Assembly: GCA_021442155.1 (NCBI GenBank) | Contig: CM038221.1 | Location: 78,694,494-78,758,493, forward strand | Direction: 5' to 3' | Source of the DNA: Cymbidium sinense | Lineage: Eukaryota > Streptophyta > Magnoliopsida > Asparagales > Orchidaceae | Length of the DNA stretch: 64,000 bases | Shown here: positions 40,813 to 51,959 of the stretch, piece by piece | How positions within the stretch are numbered: position 1 is the stretch's first letter | How the letters are laid out: each line of letters opens with the position of its first letter | The notes under the pieces: generated by a model | What the model was told of the DNA's origin: nothing | Seen by the model: only the letters and a program-made list of their open reading frames with translations | Database searches by the model: none | Position numbers and translations under genes: made by a program

Positions 40813-42350
40813 TGGCCCAAGAGCATCGTAGTCTCTCCACCACCACAGCTGAAGGAGAATGAAGAAGGAAATACCGGGTTGGCTCCCATGATTGTCGAGT
40901 TAATCAGAGATAGCACTCCCCCTATCCAGAATATATAATGTATCACCTCTTTAGGATACAGTCCAATAATGTGTCACCACTTGACATATGTACCAGTAGT
41001 TTTAGGTTGAGTAGATTAACAATCATTAAAAGAGATATTAGAGGACTATTGTGTCATAATGAGGCATATAGTTGGAGATGATCATTTTCACCAAGAGAAG
41101 GATATGATAGACTTCAATGCTGATGAAGATGACCTTTTGGACCATAGTGCTAAAGTCCCATGGTTTGATCAGGATGCATGAGACTTAGGAAGTTCATTGT
41201 AGTTGAGAAAGGTGAGGCATCGGACTCAACTCAATGCCTTCTCTAATAAATCAAGCTCAGGGATGATCAGATCGATAGGATGGAGAGGAGAGTAGAGAAG
41301 TTAATGACATTCATATTAGCATTGTAGAATCAAGCACCTGTCTCACAACCCACTCCCATGGAGGCTGACAGACCTGATTTAGTGCATATTGTAGATCGTC
41401 CCAAATGCACTACTCCAATAGAGATAGTCTTAGGAAAATAGGCGACAATACCTCCATGCATGAGAAAGACATTAGCGAGATGGTAGAATGAAGTGAAGGA
41501 GGTGTTAGTGCGGTCAAAGAATCAATTCCAAAGGGTAGACCTACCCAAGGAACTCGATGTAGTTCAATACCCAGGGTTTTGTGCCACCATTAAGTATTTG
41601 ATGGTAGCTTAATTTTAGAGTTAGTTGTTGCAACACCAATGGTAGTGATGCCCTACTCTTCCAATAGTTTGCCAGTAGTCCTTTTGGAGTGCTCTTTGAT
41701 TGGTACGTCAAACTTCCCAACGGTTCCATGAAGTCTTTTGTAGAATTAGAGCAGCTTTTTATCAAGAGATTCACAGGAGCTCAGTAGAGAGTGACTATTG
41801 AGGACCTCATTGTAGAGAAATAAAAACCCAGTGAGTCCCTTGTTGATTATATTCTTAAATGGTAAAACTTGAGTATGAAATGAAAACCACAGCTGTAGGA
41901 GCAGCATGCCATTGAAATTCTTTTCAAGAATATTCACAGCTCGGTTGCCTTCATTCTCAAGGGCTTTACTATTAAGATATTTGATAAACTAATTAGCAAG
42001 GCAACTAACCTACAAGAGGAAACCAAATAATTATCCTTCTTAGACCAATCATCCAAGTCTAAATCCCAAAAAGTGTTTAAGAATAAGCCAGGGATAGTGG
42101 TAGTAGTGGATAAGGAAACAACATGAGTATAGTTTGATAGAGCTACAACAAAATATTGGCCTATTTTCACCAACAGGGTCCATATTAAAGAGGATGGAAC
42201 CATATTGCTATGCATGGAGGTATTGAGACAGGTAGCTACTATCCACCTACTTACACAACAACAATACTAGTATCCATCACGGATAGCTACTATCCACCTA
42301 CTCTTATAGATAAACTCAATAAGCCCTTCCTTAGTGTGACTCATTGCAAA
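40813..42350 (+). pseudogene. Ty3/gypsy gag remnant (plus element), continued
   Basis: Continues the gag interrupted at 32974. A near-complementary copy lies at 47809-48420. Joined across frequent stops and frameshifts, the plus strand gives a plant gypsy gag core: FDWYVKLPNGSMKSFVELE (about 41685-41745), FIKRFTGAQ, V-T-I-E-D-L, SLVDYILKW (about 41838), then KNIHSSVAFILKGFTIK (about 41925-41980). Near 42284-42335 it reads SYYPPTLIDKLNKPF, matching minus-strand gag near 44000. Beyond that the sequence switches to minus-strand protease. Gag builds the virus-like particle. This copy has no usable frame. Confidence 0.75.
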
Positions 42351-42388
42351 CCAACAGGGTCCATATTAAAGAGGATGGAACCATATTG
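42169..42388. repeat. 39-bp direct repeat and 19-bp repeat at an inverted junction
   Basis: ACCAACAGGGTCCATATTAA and the bases that follow it occur at 42169-42207 and again at 42350-42388. TAGCTACTATCCACCTACT occurs at about 42233 and 42284. Read on the minus strand, the 39-mer is protease sequence (NMVPSSLIW). The first copy is embedded in plus-strand gag sequence and the second is contiguous with minus-strand protease. The junction is a patchwork of alternating strands. Confidence 0.85.
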
Positions 42389-42389
42389 T

Positions 42390-44889
42390 TTTCATAAATC
42401 CAAGGTCACCCTAACAAAATATTAAAAGATTTTTCATAATCTATTATGTGAAATTTCACTTCAGTCTTTCAATCATCTATCTCTAAAGGCAGCACTATGG
42501 AGCCTAAGGCCCTCTCACCTTATTCATTGAATTCTTTCAACATCATCTTCTTATATCAAAGTTTAGATATGTTGATACTCAAGTAGACAAAGGTTCTTAG
42601 ACTCATAATATTCACTAATGCACCTGGATCAACCAACACTCTGGATAGCCTGAACTTGCCAACATCCACAGTGATTTAGAGGGACCGATTGTGCTTTATT
42701 GTCCCAAGTAATAGGTCATCATTTGAGAACATGACTCCTAAGACTTCCTTTGAAAAACATGCCTCCTCTCCAACTGGATTAGTAGCGGCCAACTAAGCTA
42801 AGCATATTTCAGGGTCAAGCAATGCATTGATTGGATAAAATAAGTGTTTCATATATGCTTAACTTAGCTGGAAAATTTGAAGATGCACTAGGACATTGTG
42901 GTAAACTTTAGGTTAGTCCTCCACAAGCATATTCAAGGGTGGAGTATCTTGTGGAGGGGCTATCTGTTCATTGGAACTAATGACTTATTTGCCCTTATCT
43001 TGAGGTGCTACCCTAGGAGGTATTACTTTACCACTATTAAGGTTAACTTCAATGACTTATTGTGATGAGGATATTATAGAAAGATCAATGTACTGATTGG
43101 GTATACCTACATCTTCTCTTAAAGAATCATCAGAGTCAGATGACTCCAAATCTATCTCAAGTGGCAAACCCTAAAGATTCAGAAAAGGACAACTTATTTT
43201 TGAATTAGAATGAAATTGATCAAAATTATTTAAATTGTTATTATTGTGATTTCAAAGATATCAATGGGAATAAAATCACTAAGATCTTCGAAAGTAGACA
43301 TGATGTAAGTGGAATTATTCTTCTTCATTGATTTTTTAAATTTTTGTAGTACATGGTAAAAGTTAAGTAAAGTAAGTGGTATGACTTGGTGCCCTTATCC
43401 GTAGATACAACACTCCTATTGATGACGACAGAGCTAGTAGATGTGGTAGTTACAAAAGTGGGAGGAAGAATGTTGTACTCGAATGGTGGTGGTTCTATGG
43501 AACTATCACAAGCACATGGTGGCTACTACTGCTATCGGGCATCCACCTCTCTAGGTTGTCCCTTACAACTAGCAGACCTTCCTTAGTGTTGGAGATCTAA
43601 GCTGAGTCAGACCCCTATAGAGAAAGTTTCTTGATTTAGAAATAATCTTTTTAGAGGTATAGGATAAAAACATATCCCAACCTTCTTTTATTTTAAGAGG
43701 ATCAGATGTTTCCCCAAAGACTACTTTAATGGAACCAGAAGGTTGTTCCACTAAGTATTCTTTGGGGATTACTATGGCTCATGACTTGTAGCTATTCTCA
43801 AGCCAATCTTTGAATCTAAAGTGATCCTCTAAGACATGGCCTAGCATGAGATGGTAGGGGGAGTAGTTAGGATCATCACTCCTACTCACTTCATCCAACT
43901 TTCTAGGCTCGAGTAGCTAAAAATCTGCCTTCTTAAGAAGGTTCTTGAAAATTTTTCTGACTACCTCCCTCTTGAATGAATATGGCTTGTTGAGTTTATC
44001 GGCAAGAGTAGGTGAGTAGTAGCTACCTAGTGGTGGGTACTAGTATCGCTATTGTATAAGCTGCTAGAGTGGCCTTTATGGTGGCCGAGGTACTAGAAGA
44101 GGAGATGGGAGTGAAGGTTGTTGAGCTCTATGCCTCTTAAAATATGCTCTCACTGGATGGTTCCCTTTATCCGCCATTGTAATTGTCCATGAATTCTTCT
44201 TAAACACTTTTTAAGGAGGCTTGGATGGCTAGTCTCAGAAGGGTAAATGTTTGGCATCCTCTTGAAGGTTAGCTGCCTTGCTGATTAGTTTATCAAATAT
44301 CTTTATAGTAAAGCCCTTGTGCATGAAAGCGAGTGAACCATGATGATTATAGAGAAGAATTTCAATGTCATGCTACTCCTGTAGTTGTGATCCGTATTTC
44401 ATACCAGATTTCATCACCTGAGAATATAATCAACATAGAGCTCATTAGGTTTTGTTTTTCAACAACAAGGCCCCCTATAGTAACTCTCTATTGAGCTCCT
44501 GCAAATTTCTTTATAAAAAGCTACTCTAACTTGAAAAAAGACTTCATTGAATCATTTGGTAGTTTTGCGCACCAATCAAAGTTCACTCCATAAAGGCTAC
44601 TGACAAATTGCAGGAAGAGTAGGGCATCACTGTCATCAGCGTTGCAACAACTGGCCCTAAAGTGTGCAATATGTTGTCTAGGATTCTCACTACTTTTAGA
44701 TACCTTAAAGATGGTGGAACCTAACCCTTAAGCTATTGAACTACATCAAATTCCTCTAGGTAGGGTATACCCTTTCGAACTGATGGGCTCCCTTGGGCCT
44801 ATGCCAACGCCTCCTTCACTTGTTGTTCTACCATCTACTTAATGTTTTTTTCATCCATGAAGGTACTATCAGTTTTCTTCCTATGCAGG
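42390..44889 (-). pseudogene. Ty3/gypsy gag 3' part and aspartic protease (minus element)
   Basis: Reading the minus strand from 44889: gag core FQFVSSLYGVNFDWCAKLP-like (L-F-L-Q-F-V-S at about 44590-44620), NDSMKSFFKLE (about 44530-44560) and FIKKFAGAQ. After frameshifts comes YYSPTLADKLNKPY (about 43985-44025), then the linker DDPNYSPYHLMLGHVLEDHF (about 43815-43880), which resembles the CPYH..GH segment of plant gypsy polyproteins. The retropepsin lies at about 42440-42780: NRSL near 42690, VLVDPGALVNIMSLRTF (about 42590-42640). The active site reads DPG instead of D[S/T]G. The family's LLGRPW motif appears as ILLG*PWIYENN (about 42388-42425). Stops are frequent. Reverse transcriptase should follow but is replaced by the inverted plus element. 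Confidence 0.8.
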
Positions 44890-47808
44890 TGTTGACCTCA
44901 CTTTTGGAGTGAGCTCTCAACTTCTCCATCTTAGACATAGGACTCCTCTTAGACACTAAGAGTTCCTTAGTCTTAAGACACTTCTAGTGATTAGGTGAAC
45001 ACTTAACCTAACACTAGAGACTTATAAGAGTTAGCCATAAGAATAGGTTATGCCTTAGGGGTGTTAGAAAAACTTGCCTACCCTATAGCTTAAACCCAAT
45101 CCTTACATTCTTCTTCCAATCAAGTTCAAATTCAAATCAACCTCAAATTTAAACCAACTTCAAATTCAAATCAAATTCAAACTCAAACAATTCCAAATTA
45201 AAATTCAAATCAATTTCCAACTTAAATGACTTTTCTCAAATCATTCAAATCAATCCCAACAATCCAAATCACTTCAAATTCAAAAGATTTTTCTCACAGC
45301 CCATTTATATTCTCATTTATATTCATAAGTTTAAATGAAATATAAATTCAAATAACCAAAACTACATCCAAAACTCAATTTCAAATCCAAAAAATCTTTC
45401 TAAAGTCACTTTGATTTCATCTTATGGACTTAGCTCAAATAAAATCCAAAATAATTCAAACTAAAAATATTTTCTCATAACTCATTTATATTCTCATTTA
45501 TATTCACAAATATAAATGAAATATAAATTCAAATAACCAAAACCAAATTCAAAACTCGAACCCAAAACAAACCTAAAGCCAACCTATACCCTTTCAAGTC
45601 AAATTCTTGAACTTAGCCCAAATCATCTTCAAATCAATCCAAACCCTTGGATTTTTCTCTTCAAACAATCAATCCTTCAATCATAAACCAAATTCAATCA
45701 TAAACTTCAATTATCAAACCAAAACTAAATTCAAAACTCAAACCCAAATCAAACCCATGTTCACCCTTTAAACTTGAAATTATCAAATGAATCAAAACCC
45801 ATTTGACACCAAACCACTTGCAATTGGATTTATATTTCAATCATAAATCCATATGTAAGTTCAACCAAACTTGAATCAAGCCTTGATCAAGTTAATTGAC
45901 CCATTTAGGCTCGCTTGACCCAATGTGACCTAAAGTACCTTTTTGAGCCAAATTCTAATCCTACCCAAATTAGATTGAACTAAGCTCATCTAAGCCTCAC
46001 ATTGTGAGCAACAATCATCATAAGATGATCAACTACTTAAATTGGGTCAAACCAAGTCAAACCTAGCCATTGACCAAGTCAACACTTAACCCAAATGGAA
46101 CCTAAACTAGCCAAAATCCACCATAGGCCAAATTGATTGAAACCATTGATCAAAACTAATCCATGATCAATGTTTGAACTTGACCAAGTCATCATCTGAG
46201 CCTAACCTAGCCAAATTGGACACTTGACCCAAGTTGACCCAAGTTGACCTAAAAAGTCAAAATATGTCAAATCTTGATCTAGGCGTGGATTGTAACTTGA
46301 TGGGTCAAATTCATTCTAAATCACTTGTTGTACTTGACCAAAGCTTCAATTGGCCAACTAAATCCAACCTAGCCCAATTGACCATGAAACCAACTTGACC
46401 TAAAAGGTCAAATCAACTTGAAACTTAGCCAAACTAAAATTTATTGAAACTAAAGCTAAGAAAACATTTCAAATGGTCAACCAAGCCTGAACCAACCCAT
46501 GACTAACCTAATTGGGTCAAATGGGTCAACTTGGTCAACTTAAACCATTTGACCTAAGTGAATTCAAATGAACCAGAACCAAACCAATGACACCCATAGG
46601 CCACAAATAATCATTTGAACTTGACTTAACCTATGGTTTGACCAAATTTGAGCAATTGGTCAACTTGACCTAAGTTGACCCATTAAATAGGTTAACTTGT
46701 GCCAAATCATATCAAATAAACTCCAAATTCATTAAAAATTGGTACAACCCATTTTTCAATCATTTTAAATCTACCCAAATCAAAATCAAAGCCAAATGAC
46801 CATATTACCCTTAGGCCAAAGGGTAACCTATGGCCAAATCCACTTGGAATTTGGTCAAATCCTTTCCATGGCCACTTGGCATCCTCCTAGTGGACCATTT
46901 GGACACCAAGGGAGGTGGTGCACATGACCTAATGGGATTAGGTCAGCCAAACCCAACCCAAGGCCAAAAATAACCACCCCTAGGCAGTTATAAGTCCAAT
47001 AGTCCAGTGGTTTATCCTCTCTTATGGAGGTAAACTATATACCCATTTTCATCTTAAATTTAGGTCATTCTTTGGCCCTCACCAAAGCTCCCTAGATTTA
47101 TGATCCGAGGTTGTTGTTTCCCTTTGCAGGAAATAAGCATAAATTCTCACCTCTTAGGCATTTCCATGATCTTGTATCATGGTATTATAAGTCCTAACTT
47201 TCTAATAAAAATTCAACTCAAACAAATAATTCTCTTCACATTCAAAAATATAAAGCCCAACCATAAGATAATTTGGGATGCTCGCTATGTCTCCTAACAT
47301 CGTGAGCATCCCCTACTTATTTTTCTTTGGTTTCATAATAACACCATCCTTTTGATCAATCCCACTTGAGCTTCCAAAAATAACCAATTGATTGATAGTA
47401 TTATCTTTGAAATCTTTGGAGACAACGATCATTTACCTTAATCGAGAGTATTCTTAAGGAATCTCATTCTTTAAGATATAATTAACTATGGGGGCTTGCC
47501 TCCATAGGGAACTTAGCAAGCCCATTTTAAAAAAAAACCTTGCTTCACTTTTCCAAGTAAGGTAGGGGAAGAATCTCTAGTACATCCGAAGATCCATTAT
47601 CCTTAATTATCCTTATTAAGGTAATTAGGTCCATTATAGGATGGTGACTTCTGTCTCATGAGATAGTACATCAATCCTCAATGTCATACCCGATCACCCT
47701 AATAAGAACATTTATAGATCTATGTGGTGTCCAATAAAGAAGAGTTTTATTTTTGCCTTCATTTAATTCATTTTTAGATGATGATAAGAATAAAAAAAAT
47801 TTTCCATA
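44890..47808 (+). mobile_element. Solo LTR (plus), internally deleted, with GCAGG target duplication
   Basis: Starts TGTTGACCTCACTTTTGG at 44890 and ends TTTTCCATA at 47808. It is flanked by GCAGG at 44885-44889 and 47809-47813. Minus-strand gag reads up to both edges. Only 2.9 kb remains: the terminal module and array (45090-46970) jump at about 46980 directly to the distal module seen at 63415 (GTTATAAGTCCAATAGTCC against the 'ataataagttcagtagtc' region). The GC block, AT tract and about 5 kb in total are missing. The terminal 75 bases before 47808 are poorly conserved with sister LTRs. Confidence 0.82.
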
Positions 47809-49528
47809 GCAGGCTATCAGTATCGTCATCCATCATAGTAGTTCTCTTAGGATGATCTAGGATATGTACCAACTCAAATCTGTTAGCATCCATATAAGTT
47901 GGTTGACGGACAGGTGCTAATTTTGCATTTTCAATACCACTACCATCAACTTCTCTACCCTCCTCTCCATCCTATCAATCTGATCATCCTTGAGCTTGAT
48001 TTGTTGGAGAAGGAATTGAGTTGAGTTTGATGCCTCACCTTCCTCAACTACAATGCCCTAAGCTTCCTATGTAGGTTGTTCCCTATGTAAGGATCATTGG
48101 GCATCAACCATGTGGACTTCAATGCCATTATTCAAAAGGTCATCTTCATCAGTATTGAAGTCTATCATACCCACCTCTGGAATGGTCAACTCCAACTATC
48201 TACCTCACTGCGACATTATAGTCCTCTAATATCTCCTTTAATAACCAGTCATCCATACTATCCAAACCATCATGCATCTTACACTATGTCCAAAGAGGTG
48301 ATGCACTATATGTTTTGGATGAGGTGCTATCTCAGACAATCATGGAGTCAGATTTTGTTCTTCCTTCTTAGTGGTGCTGATGCTCTTGCCACCATATCAG
48401 AGGTGATGAGAGCATAGTGAGTGGATGGAGCGTGGCCCTTGGAGCATAATTGTATCACTAAAGGGGGATGCCTTTTCTCCAAATGCTAACTTATGGTATT
48501 TGACAGGCACTTCACATGGCAGGACATGGACTGGTGATGGTGGTTGGCGGGTGGAGCAGTGTGGTGGTGACAACATTGGCTGCCTCTCTATCAAAAGTCT
48601 TCTCTTATGGTTGGAACCAATAAGAACTATCCTGTCTGAATGATCAGCTCTATCAGTTCATCGATCAGGATGGTCAATCAATGTTGAGGCCATCTATTTT
48701 CTGGAAAACCTCCTCCTATCTCTCTTGCCTGCTTGGGTATCAACCTTAGCCTCTGTGGCCTTTTCTCTATATATCTGATTCCTTACACTTCTAGGGATCA
48801 CTCATCTCAAATCATGAATAGTGACAGACTCAAATCATCCATGGACTCTCCCTACTCTCTTGAGCACAGACCTCCAGCATAAGGCTTCCTCCTCTCCCAA
48901 TCCGATGTGTCATACTCTACAGGTCATGCGAGTGATGCTACTATCTTCCTCACATTCTCCTCTCCCTTTGTAGCTAAGAGAGAGTGAAACATACTACTAC
49001 CAAGAAGAGGAGAGGTATTACGAATGGACCCCTCTTGAGCTACATGGGAGGCTTCCTCAACCTCCTTGGCCATGCACTCATAGTACCTCTTAATCTTCCT
49101 ATTCTTATTACAGTAATGAGTCTTGGTTAATGATGCATGACAAGAGCAAGTACCAACCTCAAATGTGGGAGAAATAATCTTAAATGCTATGACTGACTTC
49201 CTCTTAAGAATTGGGGCCACGGTAGAGGCAGTACTAGTCTAGCAGAAACTATGGTAGGCACAAGTGGTACTCCTAGCATGGGAACCTCTAAGGCTTTCCT
49301 CTTTAGGGATGAAAACTTGGTATCTGATTGGAGATCGAACTACAAAAGTGACTTTTTATCAACTACATCCTCCCTACTCTTTGTGCTGAGGGTGGGACCT
49401 TCACAAGTAACTTTAAAATGCTTGAACCCAAGGTTGAACTTAATGACTGGGGATGAGGTGAGTATGGTCTGATCCATGGACAAATCCATACCTAAGACAA
49501 ATGAGTAGATGAGCTTTCCAGATGACAT
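47809..49528 (-). pseudogene. gag or leader-ORF 5' part (minus element)
   Basis: Starts at ATG 49528 on the minus strand. The first open piece (to 49340) begins MSSGKLIYSFVLGMDLSMDQ. A second piece, 49220-48924 (begins MAPILKRKSVIAFKI), is in another frame, so at least one frameshift separates them. No catalogued domain was recognised in these two pieces, as expected for a fast-evolving gypsy gag N-terminus or for the extra ORF that Ogre-type elements carry before gag. The interval 48420-47809 is the complement of 40830-41420. The next part of the frame lies across the solo LTR, at 44884 and below. Confidence 0.65.
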
Positions 49529-50100
49529 GGTGCTTGAAAGAAATGAAGGACTAGGGTTTTCCTCTTTGTCGCTAGAAAAAGAAAGACATAGGATTAGACT
49601 TTGCTTTGGTTGTTGTTCTTTTGACTTGACTTTAGATTGAAACCTTTATTTAATAAATCTGGTTATTTTATATGGGGTTCATAAACTCATTGGAGAGATT
49701 TATAATTTTAAGTAGGAACATCTTGTGAACTTCACAGGAAGTGAGCTCAAATAAATTTTGAAGATGTTGGATGAACCTTACTTTGCCATGCTAGTGCAAG
49801 AGGATCTTAAAATTTTAGACTTATTTTATTTAACTTATTTTAGGTGATTTCTTTGAATGATTTTTCTTACCTATTGGAGGTCCAATAAAAGTTTTAGGAC
49901 CTACTGGAGTGAGGTCCTAAAACCTAGAGGATGTTGGCCATACTTGCCTAAGGATGAAATAGACAAGGTGCCCAATGGAAGGAATGATAGCCTTGGACTT
50001 ACATAAGAAAAATGTAAGTCCACTATCGATGTTTGGAGATAATGATTGACTATTAAAGATGGAGAGAGGAACAATCCCCAGCGGAGTTGTTAGAAAAATC
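49529..50100 (-). other. 5' leader of minus gypsy element, with primer-binding-like site
   Basis: On the minus strand the LTR ends at about 50101 (GAACACCATA) and is followed by CTAACAACTCCGCTGGGG (50075-50092), then TTGTTCCTCTCTC. This matches the plus element at 32342-32375. Stem-loops lie at 49872-49923 and the gag start is at 49528. This copy keeps the most canonical binding site in the window. Confidence 0.78.
49872..49923 (-). promoter_or_regulatory. Conserved leader double stem-loop (minus element)
   Basis: GTTTTAGGACCT (49891-49902) pairs perfectly over 12 bp with AGGTCCTAAAAC (49912-49923), loop of 9. TATTGG (49872-49877) pairs with CCAATA (49882-49887), loop of 4. On the minus strand the long stem comes first, as in the plus element. 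Perfect pairing in an otherwise decayed element is notable. Confidence 0.75.
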
Positions 50101-51749
50101 TATGGTGTTCTAATTTGGGGTCGTAGGGATACGACACAGATCTTAGGGGGTACTTATTGAAGTGATCTAGTGCAACATTAAGGTATGATGTACCATCTTG
50201 GGAGATGATAACATCACCCTACAATGGACCTAACCACCTAATAATGATTCCTAAGGTAAATGGGTCAATGTATATATCAGAGACCTTTTCCTTACTTTAC
50301 ATAAAGAAGTAAAGAAAGGTTTATTTTATGTCGAGTTCTTTAGTTTCCTAATAGAAGCAAGCTTCCATAGTTAATTACATCTTAGGAAAAGAGAATTTTT
50401 TTAGAATACTCTCGATTAAAGTAGTTAATAAGTATCTCCAAAGATTTCAAAGATAGACTATCAAAAGAGTGGGTACTTTCAGAAATCAGGTGAGAAAGTT
50501 CAAATAAGAAGACATATTTATCGATTCCAAAGGATAATAAGTAGGAAGCTATCACGATACTAAGAAGCTTAGTAAGCACTTCAGTATACCCTATAATGAG
50601 GCTTTACATATTTGAAAGTGAATTTATTTTTGTTTGAATTGAAATTTCATTAGAATGCTAGGGCTTATAGTCCAACAACACAAGATTATAGAAACACCTA
50701 ATAGGTGAAGACTTATGCTCATAGCCCAAAGAAAAAATAAGTAGCCTCAAAACTTAAATCTAAAATGCTTCAGCTCAAGCTAGAAGCACAACCTAAGTCT
50801 AATCTGGAAAATGGGGCCTAATGTTTTACCTCCACAAGAGAGAATAGATACATCCCAATTATTTTGTACTTTCAACAATGTCGAGTGGCCTCCAGCTAAC
50901 ACCCCCTACACTTTAAAACCATGTAGGCTGATCTTATGTAAATGCAAGATAGCTAGGTCATTATTTAATTAAGAAGGAAGCTAAAATCCTAAACTCACTT
51001 CCTAAGAGACTAGATCATGATTGGTATGAAAATATGACTTAGACTAATGCAAAATTTACAACTTTTTAAGTCATTTTGACACATTTATTTTTGGACCAAG
51101 GTTTGGGACAATTATGCTTACATGCATAATGCAATAGAGTTATGGGTAAAATTAGCAAGAAGATGTGTTCTCCACCACAAGGGATCACCCTCGAAGGTCA
51201 AGCATATCCCCTATCGTGAAGAGTGGAGACCTTCCTTATTCAAGAGTGAAATAATATGACATGCATGGTATGATAACATACAACATTCAGCTAAAGGGTT
51301 CTTAAATTTTTGTATCATCTTGATTAAGAACCCAGGCTTTAAGATGAGGTTATGAGTTATATTAAAATTTAGTTATGAGTTTTTTGTGAGGACAAAAAGT
51401 TTAATTTTACAATGAAGAGCCTACCGCATCTAATCCACACATCGAATCATCGTATTTTAAGAAACCTATGAAAAGCATGCCATTTCTAATGTGCAAGGTA
51501 AACATAGTAATCAATATAAAAATTTTGTAAATGAATAAGAGGTTGATGTGGCTGGGTACCAGCCTACACCCTTGAAAAAGAGAAAGGTTGGGTAGCCGAG
51601 CTCTACCCTTATACAACCTGGATTATAATTAATTATTTTTCAAATGTAATAAATATTATGGGGGTCTTCAATCTTGGGCTCTTCTTTTCTTTTGGATTAG
51701 CTTGCTCTAGGCTTCATAGAGCCTCTCAGGTCTTTGCCTTCTAGCCACT
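50101..51749 (-). mobile_element. 5' LTR of minus gypsy element, 3'-end portion
   Basis: The LTR 3' end at 50101 sits beside the primer-binding-like site, so this is the 5' LTR of the minus element. It is collinear with 14631-16270, with highly similar phrases such as 'gaacctaggctttaagatgaggttatg' against the region near 51330. After the 'ttgccttctagccact' module it is cut at 51749 by a plus LTR. The rest of this LTR should lie right of the window. Confidence 0.8.
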
Positions 51750-51959
51750 TGTTGACTGCACTTTTGGAGTGAGCTCTAAACTTCCTCATCATAGATCTAG
51801 GACTCTCATAGATACTAAGAGTTCCTTAGTCTTAAGACACTTCTAGTGATTAGGTGAACACTCCCTAGAGACTTATAAGAGTTAGCCATAGAATGGGTTG
51901 TGCCTTAGGGATTTAAGGAAGACTTGCCTACCCTATAGCCCAAACCCATTCCTCGCTTC

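Noticed and set aside
43386..43586. 66-codon plus-strand open frame
   Set aside because: Shadow of the minus-strand gag-protease linker region.
48425..48643. 72-codon plus-strand open frame beginning MERGPWSIIV
   Set aside because: Opposite strand of the minus gag 5' region. No domain, and no counterpart is preserved in the sister copy near 40813.
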